Below are positions 13,684 to 24,645 of a DNA stretch of 64,000 bases, piece by piece. The DNA lies in the NCBI RefSeq assembly GCF_900700375.1, contig NC_041708.1:32802170-32866169 (forward strand). Direction: 5' to 3'. Positions within the stretch are counted from its first letter, which is position 1, and each line of letters starts with the position of its first letter. Position numbers and translations under genes: made by a program. Source of the stretch: Denticeps clupeoides (Eukaryota > Chordata > Actinopteri > Clupeiformes > Denticipitidae). Under the pieces are notes generated by a model. That model searched no databases and was not told the origin of the DNA. It was given only the letters and a program-made list of their open reading frames with translations.

Positions 13684-13985
13684 ATGTCCAATAAGAATGG
13701 AAATGTGTGTGTCTTTCAGACACAGTGTTGCCCAATGGGACACTGGAGGATTCACCAACCACAGGAAGGGGAGGAGGACGCCCCAAGCCCAATGAGAACC
13801 AGGCTTCGTCGGTATATGGAGCAGGAACGCAAGCGTGAAATAATTACTCTGGGGAGCTCTGATGGGGCCAGGAGGGACGCTTATTCCACCTCTGACCCCG
13901 TGTCCAGCCCAGACCAATCTTCCCGGCCAAAATCGGCAGGTTGGTCTGTGGACCAAGTATGGGAGTTTATATCCACCTTGCCAGG
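13684..13985 (+). pseudogene. Orphan samd7-like exon (start of a SAM domain)
   Basis: An open frame ends with GWSVDQVWEFISTLPG followed at once by a GTGATG donor. This matches the beginning of the SAM domain of SAMD7/SAMD11, where the same splice position precedes the rest of the domain. The preceding residues are charged and low in complexity (RTRLRRYMEQERKREIITLG). No exon for the remaining SAM helices was found within the next several kb, nor any upstream exon. SAMD7 adjoins LRRC31 in tetrapods, which supports the name. I call it a relic; a functional gene with distant exons cannot be excluded. Confidence 0.55.
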
Positions 13986-14006
13986 TGATGTTACAGCAGA
14001 TTAAAA

Positions 14007-14640
14007 AACACCATCATCCATGTTTTGTGGCAGCCTTTTTTGAAAAAATCATGTGAACATCTCCCATTCCTGTGGTGTCCCATAGTGCATTACTAGTGAA
14101 TAATCTGGACTCACCTTCTCACATATTTTACATTTTAGAACAAAACTGAAGCCACAGGACTAGGAAATAACACAAATGAGGTTATGTAATGAACTAAAAA
14201 AATGCATACAAGAAGGTAACCATGAAGGCAAAAAGATGCTACAAAAATACTAAACATGTTTTTTACATTGTATTCTTCAAAATTGCTTCATCCTAGTCTC
14301 GTTAACAGATACAGAGTATAAATAGTACAATAAAATATCTTAATAAATAAAATCATGGTGTTAGAAGTAAATTATTTGGTATATAGATCATTCAATTTTG
14401 TAGACTGCCACGAGATGTCGCTAATGCTCACAAATTCTGTATTGGTCTTCAAGTCACCTTAATTTAATATGAATATAAAAAATTATTAGGTTTTTAAAAT
14501 ATTAAATCCTAAATTTTCATAGGTGTACATAGAGACGGGTCAGAAAGGGTTAGTAATCTGATTGTTATTTTGGGCACCACTGAGGGGGTCCTAGACTGGG
14601 TGGGGGTGTCTGACTGAATGTTTTTAGAGACTCTCCATTC
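14007..14640. other. Intergenic, nothing recognised
   Basis: AT-rich DNA between the samd7-like exon and the claudin promoter. No exon, repeat family or structured signal was identified. Confidence 0.5.
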
Positions 14641-14683
14641 TCCTGATAGGCTGAAGGTGCTTCTCTGGGCTTCCAATGGGGAG

Positions 14684-14690
14684 TATAAAA
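14684..14690 (+). promoter_or_regulatory. TATA box upstream of cldn11-like gene
   Basis: TATAAAA lies about 195 bases before the claudin ATG, with a CCAAT motif (14,673-14,677) immediately upstream. Spacing fits a TATA promoter with a roughly 160-base 5' UTR. Confidence 0.5.
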
Positions 14691-14878
14691 GCTCCTTTCA
14701 AAGAAAACATCGACCATACAGCAGTGACCTTCTGTGAGTGGCGTATATCAGTCCTTTAACTCTTAACTCTAAGGACAGTTTGGATGTGGATGCCTTTCTT
14801 CCAAACTTGCCATCTGTAAAACTGGAAAAGGTCACAGATATTTACCATCTATGGATCTGATTGTGACATTGCTGCATC

Positions 14879-15551
14879 ATGTCGCTGATCTGCCGGATAT
14901 TTTGTGGATTTATGCTAAAGTTTTTTTGGATGATCAGTGTTGTGGTGGCCACTGCCACCAACGACTGGGTGGTGACCTGTAGGTATGGCCTGCACACCTG
15001 CAAGAAGATGGATGAGCTTGGAGTTAAAGGCCTGTGGGCAGAATGCTTCATATCCACCTCCCTATATCACTGTGTCACACTCAACCAAATTCTGGATTTG
15101 CCAGGTAAGAAAAACAATTTTTCACTATTTATATTTATATAAGAGAGTGGACTAATCAGAAAAAAACTCAACTACATTTAAAATGCACATCTAAATATGT
15201 TTTAAATACGTATTTCTGCAACTTCACTGTCTAAAACCACCAAAAGTAGAAATGCTGACTTACACTGTTTTCTTACATCATGATTGGGGGAAAAGTCAAA
15301 GGGCAAAGAAATAATGCGGGTTGCAACGTGGGTTGCTTTGTAGTCAGGTTGGTTTTGCGTGTGAGTGTGTGTTTTTGCACCCCCAGCTTACCTCCAGACC
15401 GCCCGGGCGCTGATGACCACAGCTTCTATCATCGGCCTCCCTTCGCTGCTCCTCCTCATGACTGCTTTGCCCTGCGTCAGGCTGGGAGAGGAGACTCAGG
15501 CCACCAAACAGAAGCGGGCTGTTCTGGGTGGGGTCCTCAACCTGCCTATTT
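14879..15551 (+). pseudogene. cldn11: Claudin-11 gene with only exons 1 and 2
   Basis: Exon 1 (14,879-15,104) encodes TM1 and the first extracellular loop. It has the claudin-11 landmarks TATNDWVVTC, TCKKMDELG, KGLWAEC and SLYHC, i.e. the W-GLW-C-C signature. Exon 2 (15,387-15,551) is exactly 165 nt, as I recall for mammalian CLDN11, and encodes TM2 and the start of TM3 (AYLQTARALMTTASIIGLPS, LPCVRLGEE). Phase 1 is kept at both junctions and the donor is GTATGT. The third exon (second loop, TM4, tail) was not found downstream on the plus strand before the next gene. The predicted TM3 start (GGVLNLPI) contains Asn and Pro where mammals have Leu/Ile, hinting at relaxed constraint. Intact claudin-11 forms tight-junction strands in myelin, testis and ear. 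Probably a broken or rearranged copy. Confidence 0.8.
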
Positions 15552-15929
15552 GTATGTGTCACGAGGCAAATTCGGTCAGTGCTGTGATCACTCCTAGACA
15601 TCCCTGTGCATATGAAATGAAGACAGCAGATAAAACAAAGGCACAAACAAACTCTGTTATGATTTATGTCTAATTATGTTAATTTAATAAAATTTTAATC
15701 TATTCCATTTAGTTCAATCAAATTCTATTGGCCCTGTTTTAAAGCACTATAAATGTGTTGTTTGCTAGTGTAAGGTCAAAATAAGGTCATAAACCTTAGA
15801 TAAAGACATTTATAAAAACAACCACTTCTGCTGGTGTATTATTTCTGTTTAATGAGGTTTTCATGAACAGTTTTTCACACACCCTACCATCTCATTCTCA
15901 TCCAATTAGCATTGGCAGTGTTGCCAGAT

Positions 15930-16120
15930 ATAATTAGCATACACAACAGAACACTAACAGCAATCTGGGTTATTTAACAACAGCAGAGTGAGAACTTTTA
16001 AAAATAGAATTAGCATACACATCAGAACAATAAGAGCAATCTGGGTTATTCAATAAACAGCCAACTGAGAACTATTAGCAATATAATCACCAAACACACC
16101 AGAACAGAAAGAGCAATCAG
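15930..16120. repeat. About 76-bp tandem repeat, three units
   Basis: Three imperfect units each begin near TATAATTAGCATACACAACA and continue with CAGAACA...GAGCAATCTGGGTTATT. A related single unit lies at about 13,490-13,575, next to another TTTATTCAACAA block. Confidence 0.75.
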
Positions 16121-16449
16121 GGTGCAACTGTGTCTGGTACGCAAAAAGAGAAATGTAAGCATAAGTGACATCCCCGAAAATGCAGCATGGAACAGTGGGC
16201 CATGTTATGAACTTCTCATTATACCTGAGTTTTCCCTTTATATTCAGTTTTTCTTCTTTAGAATCCCTTTTCTTTCCACCATCAGATTCCTCCTGATAAA
16301 ATTCAAATGAATAGAATGGTTAGAAGCTGATGAAAAAATCAAGTTAAAACTGAAGAAAAAACCAACACACCCAACATGCAGATATCAGTTCTTCTAAGAT
16401 AAGATAAGATCCATAAGCTTCTGTTTCAGATCCTTAAAAAAATAATAAG

Positions 16450-17262
16450 AGGTTTTATGTGGAACGGCATGTGGAACGGCTTGCCTGTCAGTGTCCGGGA
16501 CTCAGACACAGTCTCAGTGTTTAAATCCAAACTCAGTTTTTTTCTGGCCTTTTGTCATTTCACTTCACTTTGACGCAGTGTCAATTATAAAGTCCAGTTT
16601 ATCACACAGTCCCCCTGTTAGACACAGACAGTGTTAAATTCACCCTAGTTAGGGTACCGGGCCACTGTAGCACCAATATACCACTATAGCCACATATTTC
16701 AGTATCGGTCGTACAGTGCAACCGTCTGCCGCTGCTTCTGTTAGTTTTCTCCGAGACACGGAATCAAGCACCCAGACTACCGGCAGACTCCAGGCAGCAG
16801 ATAAATCCTGGTTCCTGACAACTGATAAACGACGACTCCGCATGAAACGAACCAGAGGGTCACCACAGCCACCACCGCCATAACAACTACAGCTTCAGGG
16901 ATCTTCAAATGGACCAGTAACACCACATGTAATCTAGACCATGACACTGGACTACATTCTGGACTTCTCCAACCCTACAACTGTAGGACTTATTATTATA
17001 TTGTACAAATCATCACCAGCCCTGCACTGACACCATTTGCAGGCTCACTCTACCCTGGAAAGGGGTCCCTCTCTGTATCACTCCTTCCCAACGTTTCTTC
17101 CTGTCTTTTTTTTCCTCTCTCCTAGAGTTTTTTTCTGTGGAGTTTTTCCTTGAGTGCAGAAGGGTCAAGTGTGGGGGGTGTCAACTGTAAGGCTGGTCAA
17201 AGCCCATTGAGACACACTGTATGTGATTTTGGTCTATATAAGTAACAAATGTTGTTGACAAA
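16450..17262 (+). mobile_element. 3' end of an L2/Rex-like LINE
   Basis: The start translates as WNGLPVSVRDSDTVSVFKSK, the conserved end of the ORF2/RT protein of L2/CR1-type LINEs. It is followed by a long 3' UTR with TTTCTTCCTGTC, CCTCTCTCCTAGAG and a TTGTTGAC end. The element is 5'-truncated. A reverse copy of its tail splits a SINE at 12,227-12,356. Confidence 0.75.
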
Positions 17263-17545
17263 GGTGCCAACTCAAGTCCAACTTCATTTCCAAGGTAAGC
17301 AAAAACATGATCATAAATTCTTTGTTTTAATAAATAAGTTAATATTCAGACCAAACACATAGAAAAGTATCATTTCTATGGCAGTATATTTTTTCCTATA
17401 TTAATATCTACTTGAAGTACAAAAGGTAACTGATCTAAATTCAGTAATAACATTAGATTGGACTAAAGAATGAATGCTTACAGACTGGATTACTTCTTCT
17501 TGTTCTTCAAGCTCGATTTTGGAGTCTTCCAGATGTTGCTGCACA
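17256..17545 (-). repeat. Local duplication, copy 1 (decayed exon pair)
   Basis: Near-match to 18,468-18,800. It retains the coiled-coil exon at 17,481-17,540 (QQHLEDSKIELEEQEEVIQS) but has lost most of the neighbouring exon that copy 2 keeps at 18,540-18,596. Confidence 0.85.
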
Positions 17546-17569
17546 AAAAGTAAACATTTGTATGGGTAT

Positions 17570-17690
17570 TTATCTCTGTATCATAACTCCACATGTGTTC
17601 ATTGTAAATGGTCATGAAAATAAAGAAAACACATTGAATGAGAAGGTGCGTCCAAACATTTGGCCTGTACTGTATATTAGTTATTTGAAA
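17570..17690 (-). mobile_element. Tc1-type terminal fragment
   Basis: The reverse complement starts with a TACAGTACAGGCCAAATGTT-like end and CACCTTCTCATTCAATGTG, matching the terminus of the Tc1 relic at 27,425. Only the end is present. Confidence 0.6.
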
Positions 17691-17959
17691 TTGGATTTTT
17701 GGACCTGAGCTCTTCTCATGGACACTTTTTGCGAGTGTTCTTGGGTAATAAAAGCATTTTAAAATGACAGGAGACGACGTGCATAATGTTTTTTATCAGC
17801 TGTGTCATTTTCGACACTTAATTCTGGTCAATATGTAGACAGATAAACTGACTAAAAGAAATCCGTGTGCCCACGATAGAAATGTATCCCACCCTCACTG
17901 GCTGCGTGTTTTACCGCAGTTTGCTCAGAATGTAGTACAGCTGTTATTACGGCCTATTT

Positions 17960-18275
17960 ATTGTGCGTTTCTGTCATGTTATGTCACGTATTTTATCGAC
18001 GTCACAATGGTGGTCGAGTTGAGCTATTTCAAATATGTTTAAAGCTGTATTACTATTTTAAACACAAAAAAAGTTGAGGAAATAAGATCAATGATGAGAC
18101 AGAATAAACAGCATAATATGTTGAGTTGAGCTATTTCGAATTTGTTAAATGCTGTTTTTTTGGTTAGCATGCTGTTTTATCGTCAGCATGCTAACTACAC
18201 CAGCTAATTTCAGTGTGTGTGAGATTTTTTTTCGTTTACCTTTTCCGGCGAGAAGCACACAGCTCTCCTGCCCTT
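17960..18275 (-). repeat. Duplicate of the coiled-coil gene's exon 1 flank
   Basis: This aligns with 27,795-28,118, including TTGAGCTATTTCAAATATGT, the TTAGCATGCTGTTTTA hairpin-like block and the last bases of exon 1 with its splice donor (CTTTTCCGGCGAGAAGCACA on the plus strand here). The start codon part of exon 1 is not in this copy. Confidence 0.85.
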
Positions 18276-18467
18276 GCAATTTAGACAAATACAAATTCAT
18301 ACAGACAACTCCAAATCTTGGATGCCAATGTTAAATAAAATATAATAAAATTGAAAAATAAGATAAATACACCAATGGCATCTCCAACTGGCTTTCCAGA
18401 TCCTTAACCTTCTCTTTCAGATCCTTAAAAAATTAATAAAAGGTTTATATTATGTAGTCAATATATT

Positions 18468-18840
18468 AGACAAAGGTGCCAACTTAAGTCCAACTTCATT
18501 TGCAAGGTAAGCAAAAACACAAATTGCAGGTACCTGCTCAATGTTGGAAAACTCTTCCAATGAAACTTTTAGCTGATCGATCATAAATTCTTTCTGTTTT
18601 AACAAATAAGTAAATAATCAAACCAAAGATATATGGCAGTATATTTTTTTCCTATATTAATATCTACTTGAAGTACAAAAGGTAACTGATCTGAATTCGG
18701 TAATAACATTAGATTGGACTAAAGAATGAATGCTTACTGACTGGATTACTTCTTCTTTTTCTTCAAGCTTCATTCTGGATTCTTCCAGCTGTTGCTGCAC
18801 AAAAAGTAAATATTTGTATGGGGTATGAAAAAATGGGTAT
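18468..18840 (-). repeat. Local duplication, copy 2
   Basis: The fuller copy of the 17,256-17,545 duplication. It carries two coiled-coil exons (18,540-18,596 and 18,738-18,793) with intron sequence shared with copy 1. Confidence 0.85.
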
Positions 18841-18921
18841 GATGTACAAATGTCAATCAAGTGGTTGGATGCACAGAACATAAAGATACTTGGATGCTTC
18901 AGTAATGACTACCTGTACAGC

Positions 18922-19573
18922 TGTCACGTCCGTGCCGGATCCGCCCCCCCCAACACGCTCACCCTCCCCAGAGTATTAGACTGTGTGTCCGTGTCTGCGT
19001 GTCATGTCGTGTAGCCGCGGGTGCCCGGGTAAGTCCCAATTCCCTAGTGTGCACGGGGCGTGTCCCTTATCACAGTCCTGGGTCGTGGGTTCCTCAACAC
19101 ATTCCCTCTCCAGGCTCCTTCGGCACGGCTAGTGATCCTCACGGGCTAACGAGCGTCAGGTGCGGCTGGTTTAGTCTAATCCGCCTCATTATAAAAGACC
19201 CGTGTGATCCAGAGTCTACAGAGCGATTCTCCAACGCGACTACCGGAGTCTGAGCCCCCTTTGTGTCTGTCGAGTGTGTTCGTCGAGTGTGTTCGTGTGT
19301 ACGAACGCCCCAGACCCCTGCGGAGTCTCACGAACCTGCCTGGCCGTTTGTGCAGGAGCGCACGTGAGGAGGACCCCGCCGACGCGCGCCGCACCAGCCC
19401 GAGGGTCGAGTGGGACTCCGCCCCTTCCCTCGGTTCAGCGCAAGGCGCCGTGGTTTTGTTCTTTGGATTTTTGACCTTTTTTCCCTGACGTACTTTTGTT
19501 TTTGTAAATAAACTGTTTTCCCCTTGTCACCCCGCCATCCGTCATTTTTCCCAAGCAAGACTCCGGCGTGACA
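18922..19573 (+). repeat. 5' LTR of the chromovirus
   Basis: 652 bases, starting TGTCACGTCC and ending GGCGTGACA. It contains a TAAATAAA-type poly(A) region. It matches the 3' LTR in length and sequence. Confidence 0.95.
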
Positions 19574-19600
19574 GAAGAATCGCTCTCTCTCTCATGATGG

Positions 19601-20668
19601 ATGGCTCATCAGTGCCCCTGCCGCCGGATTACCCCCCCCCCCACCACCCTGGAGGAAGTAGTGGCCGCACATCACCACCAGTTGGGTAGGCTAACCCACT
19701 CCCTGGCAGAAGTGGTGGCACAGCGGGATCAGATCGCGGCGCTCACCACAGCAGTCCAGCAGCTGCTGGCCCAGCCCCCCAGTGGAGCGCCCCCCCCCTT
19801 AGCTCCCACCCCCCACCTTCCAGGAGAAGGCCCTCGGGTTCCAGAGCCCCCCCTTCGCCGGGTCGCTAGTCTTCCAGAGCGATATTCCGGTGACCCCGCA
19901 GAGTGTAAGAACTTTTTACTGGGGTGTGACTTATACTTTGCGGACGTCACCGGGCTCACGGACCATCAAAAGATTAGTACCATGCTGCAAAGACTATCCG
20001 GGCCGGCTCTGGATTGGGGCGGGGCCCTCTGGAGAAAGGGGGGCGAAGAGGTGAGGACTTATGAGAATTTTATACACCACTTTAAGGTGGTGTTTGATCA
20101 GTCGGAGCAGGGGCGGTCCGTGGGACAGCGCCTCCACACCATCCAGCAGGGCAGGTCTACCGCGAGAGAATATGCTCTCCGATTCCGGGTCCTGGCAGCA
20201 GAGAGTGGTTGGGGGGAGGACGCGCTGCTGACCATGTTCCGGGCCGGCCTGGCGCCCGAGATTCAGCTAGAGATGGCGTGTCGGGACGCTGGGCGGGGCC
20301 TGGATGAAGTTATAGACCTTGCCATCAACCTGGACGCCCACCTTCGTGAGAGGCGCCCAAGGCGCTCCCCCCAGCGTGCTCCAAGGTCTGCAGTGGTCCG
20401 GGAGGAGGGCACAGTCAGGTCCCGGTTCGGAGCGACGAGAGGTGACAGGCGTTCACCATCCCCGGAGGCGATGCAGGTCGCCACGGCCAGTGTGGAGCGG
20501 GAGGAGAGGAGGCGGCGTCTCTGGACAGGGGCGTGTCTTCGCTGTGGGAGTCCAGCTCACTGGAGGGACAGCTGCCCACAGCGCCCCCGATCAGAGGGGC
20601 AAGCAAGAAAGGTTCTCTCCCCCAATGACAATGGACAATTTCTTATCCAAGTGTCTGTGTGTTCCTGA
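19601..20668 (+). other. Chromovirus gag region
   Basis: Open frame of about 355 residues. An N-terminal Pro-rich stretch is followed by a Ty3-type capsid region (RYSGDPAECKNFLLGCDLYF, REYALRFRVLAAESGWGEDA) and one zinc knuckle, [14 protein letters not shown] (C-X2-C-X4-H-X4-C). It is the structural protein of the element. Confidence 0.9.
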
Positions 20669-23600
20669 CCATCCTTGTGTTTCTCTCCCTGCTCTTGTAG
20701 ACTCCGGATCAGCGGGTAATTTCATCGCACGGTCTGTTGTGTCTACTTGTCATATCCCTACCCATCCTCTGCAGTCCCCTGTTTCGGTACAAGCCCTGGA
20801 CGGGCGACCGTTAGGGGACGAACCCTTATCCATAGCAACCGACCCCCTTTTTGTTTCCATTCCCCCGTTTCATGTAGAGAAAATGTCATTTATGGTTCTA
20901 CCCCAGTCCCCCCACCAACTAATATTAGGTCTGCCCTGGTTACGTACACACAACCCTCACATAAACTGGAACACTCACACCATTTTGTCATGGTCCCCTA
21001 CATGTACGTCCCGGTGTTTTGTTCCACCCACCCCTGTGCACGCGACGACGGTCGAAAGCCCGCGGGCACAGGAAGCGCACGCCATTCCCCCCGAATTTCA
21101 GGATTTGCACGAGGCCTTCTCTGTTGATAAGGCGATGTGTCTACCGCCGCACCGTCCATGGGATTGCGCGATCGACCTCCTGCCAGGGAAAACCCCTCCT
21201 CGGTCTCGTATTTACTCATTGTCTGAACCTGAACAGCGGGCAATGGAGGAATATGTTGCCGAGGCCCTGCGTCAGGGTTATATTAGGCGTTCACGCTCTC
21301 CCGCCTCCGCCAGTTTCTTTTTTGTGAAGAAGAAGGACGGGGGTCTGCGCCCATGCATTGACTATCGTGGGCTTAATGAGATCACGAGGATGTATTCCTA
21401 CCCTCTTCCACTGATCCCCGTTACCATCGAGCGACTCCGGGGGGCGACCTTCTTCACGAAGCTCGACCTCCGGAGTGCCTACAATCTGGTGCGTGTTCGA
21501 GCGGGAGACGAATGGAAAACTGCATTCAGCACCACGTCGGGGCATTACGAGTATAGGGTGATGCCCTACGGACTTGCGAATGCTCCGGCCGTTTTCCAGG
21601 GGTTCGTGAACGACGTCCTCCGAGACATGCTGGATAGGTTTGTAGTAGTGTATATTGATGACATCTTGGTGTTCTCCAAAACCCGTAAGGAACACCTCCA
21701 GCATGTGAGGGCGGTCCTCTCCCGCTTGCTTACGCATCAGTTGTATGTGAAGGCTGAGAAGTGCTCCTTCTTCATGAAGGAGGTGACATTTCTGGGGTAT
21801 CACATAAGCTCAGCGGGAATCGCTATGGAGGAACCTAAGGTAACGGCGGTGACTGAGTGGTCGGAGCCCACGTCTATCAAAGGGCTGCAGCGCTTTCTGG
21901 GGTTTGCCAATTACTACCGTCGATTCATCAGAAATTACAGTACTGTGGCAGCGCCGCTCACATCCCTCCTCCGGGGGCATCCAAAGACGTTACAGTGGAC
22001 CGGTGCTGCAAAAGAGGCGTTCTGCGCCCTGAAGGAGCGGTTCGTCACAGCACCGGTTCTACAAATTCCCGACCCGACGAAGCCGTTCGTTGTGGAGGTG
22101 GATGCCTCGGAGGTGGGATTGGGGGCGGTACTGTCACAGTATCATGGTAACCCCGGGAAGCTTCACCCGTGCGCCTTCTATTCGCGAAGATTGACGGAGG
22201 CCGAAATTAATTATGATGTGGGAAACCGGGAACTGTTGGCCGTACGGGCAGCGTTGGGGGAGTGGCGCCACCTGCTTGAGGGAGCGCAACATCCCTTCGA
22301 AGTTATTACTGATCACCGGAACCTGGAATACATCCGGCAGGCGAAACGCATGAACTCTCGTCAGGCTCGGTGGACTTTGTTTTTCTCCCGTTTCTCATTT
22401 AAAATTACCTACCGGCCCGGGAAGCTAAACGGGAGAGCGGACGCACTCTCCCGGCAGTATTCTGCAGGCGAGGTCCCTAAAGAACCTGCCCCCATTCTAC
22501 CCCCTTCCATGATTGTTGCCCCGGTCATGTGGGACCTTGACGAGGAGATCATTCAGGAGACCCGGAATCACCCGGCTCCTCCTGGATGTCCTCCAGAGCG
22601 AACATATGTACCGGAGCGCTTTCGTGGGAGGGTGATAGAATGGGCCCATACGACACCAGCTACTGGCCATCCGGGCATTCGCAGAACGGGAGAAGTGGTG
22701 GCCAGGAAGTATTGGTGGCCCTCGTTACAGAAAGATGTGCAGACCAGTGTCTCCTCCTGTACTGTTTGTGCCACCACAAAGAGTCCACGTAGCCTACCCG
22801 CCGGGAAATTAGTGCCTCTTCCCATACCAGAAAGACCGTGGTCCCACATAGCAGTGGATTTCGTGACGGATCTGCCGGTTTCGAAAGGTGGTCGTGGATC
22901 GATTCTCGAAGGGGTGTAAATTTATACCATTTCGCTCCCTCCCTTCTGCCCTCCAGGTGGCCGAGGCCCTTTTCCAACATCTCTTTCGGGTCTATGGCAT
23001 CCCGGAGGATATCCTCTCTGACCGAGGCCCCCAATTCACCTCCCGGGTGTGGAAGGCATTTTTTAGGAGGCTGGGGGTTGCGGTGAGTCTCACCTCGGGG
23101 TATCACCCACAGTCCAACGGACAGGCAGAGAGGATGGTGCAGGAGTTAAGCAGGTTCTTAAGGGCGTACTGCCAGTACACCCAACACGATTGGGCAGAGT
23201 ACCTCGTGTGGGCAGAATACGCCCAGAACTCCCTGCGTCACTCTGCCACGGGTCTGACTCCTTTCCAGTGCCTGCTTGGACGCCAGCCTCCTCTGTGTCC
23301 CTGGGATGGGGAACAGTCTGGGGTGGCTCGAGTGGATGAGTGGTTTCGGCGGGCTGAGCAGGTCTGGGAAGGAGCTCATACTGCCTTGCGGTCAGCGGTT
23401 CATCGCTTCAAAGTCCAAGCTGACCGGCGGCGGCGGACTGCGCCTGTTATCAGAGAAGGTGACCGGGTCTGGCTCTCCACGAGGGACCTGCGCCTCAAAC
23501 TCCCCTGCACCAAACTCACCTCGCGATTTATCGGCCCCTTCCTTGTTGTGTCCCAAGTAAACCCAGTAACATTTAAACTGAAACTCCCCTCAGATCTTCG

Positions 23601-24051
23601 CATTCATCCTGTGTTCCATGTTTCCCTACTTAGGCCAGTCACGAGGGGACCCTTGCACTCGGACGACGCGGACGTGACTCCCCCAGGGGCAGTAGAGGTG
23701 GCTGGTGCCCCTGCCTACAAGGTCCGGAGGCTCCTAAATTCTCGGAGGCGGGGAGGGGTCTTGCAGTACTTGGTGGACTGGGAAGGTTATGGTCCGGAGG
23801 AGCGGAGTTGGGTACCAGCCGGGGATGTGCTGGATCCGGGATTGGTGGAAGAATTCCATCGAGCCCGGCCCGGCCGCCCAGCCCCGCGGCCGAGGGGCCG
23901 ACCTCCCGGTTCATCACAGTCCTCGCGCCCACGCCCAGGATCAGTGAGAGGGCGTCGCTTCCGGGTCAGAAGCGTGCCTGGAGAGGGGGGTACTGTCACG
24001 TCCGTGCCGGATCCGCCCCCCCCAACACGCTCACCCTCCCCAGAGTATTAG
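20640..24051 (+). other. Chromovirus pol region (PR-RT-RH-IN-chromodomain)
   Basis: Protease motif [12 protein letters not shown], reverse transcriptase with [12 protein letters not shown] and [12 protein letters not shown], RNase H starting [19 protein letters not shown], integrase with the zinc finger and the [12 protein letters not shown] block, then a chromodomain at the C terminus. It is in a different frame from gag, as expected for the family. It looks almost whole. Confidence 0.9.
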
Positions 24052-24645
24052 ACTGTGTGTCCGTGTCTGCGTGTCATGTCGTGTAGCCGCGGGTGCCCGG
24101 GTAAGTCCCAATTCCCTAGTGTGCACGGGGCGTGTCCCTTATCACAGTCCTGGGTCGTGGGTTCCTCAACACATTCCCTCTCCAGGCTCCTTCGGCACGG
24201 CTAGTGATCCTCACGGGCTAACGAGCGTCAGGTGCGGCTGGTTTAGTCTAATCCGCCTCATTATAAAAGACCCGTGTGATCCAGAGTCTACAGAGCGATT
24301 CTCCAACGCGACTACCGGAGTCTGAGCCCCCTTTGTGTCTGTCGAGTGTGTTCGTCGAGTGTGTTCGTGTGTACGAACGCCCCAGACCCCTGCGGAGTCT
24401 CACGAACCTGCCTGGCCGTTTGTGCAGGAGCGCACGTGAGGAGGACCCCGCCGACGCGCGCCGCACCAGCCCGAGGGTCGAGTGGGACTCCGCCCCTTCC
24501 CTCGGTTCAGCGCAAGGCGCCGTGGTTTTGTTCTTTGGATTTTTGACCTTTTTTCCCTGACGTACTTTTGTTTTTGTAAATAAACTGTTTTCCCCTTGTC
24601 ACCCCGCCATCCGTCATTTTTCCCAAGCAAGACTCCGGCGTGACA
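23994..24645 (+). repeat. 3' LTR of the chromovirus
   Basis: 652 bases, directly after the polypurine tract GAGAGGGGGGTAC. It is offset exactly 5,072 bases from the 5' copy and looks identical to it. Confidence 0.95.

Larger units (their letters stand above)
18922..24645 (+). mobile_element. Ty3/Gypsy chromovirus, nearly whole, very young
   Basis: The element is 5,724 bases long with two 652-base LTRs (TG...CA ends) and 5-bp target duplications ACAGC at 18,917-18,921 and 24,646-24,650. Parts in order are gag with a CCHC knuckle, aspartic protease (DSGS), reverse transcriptase (YIDD), RNase H, integrase with an HHCC-type finger and a C-terminal chromodomain ([15 protein letters not shown]). 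A G-rich polypurine tract precedes the 3' LTR. The two LTRs look identical wherever I compared them, so insertion is recent. The coding part appears nearly whole, with about one break apart from the gag-pol frame change that such families normally use. It resembles the vertebrate sushi-type chromoviruses. It lies inside an exon of the coiled-coil gene, in the opposite orientation. Confidence 0.95.

Noticed and set aside
18999-19558. Short open frames in the LTRs
   Set aside because: They occur identically in both LTRs and look like chance frames in GC-rich LTR DNA.
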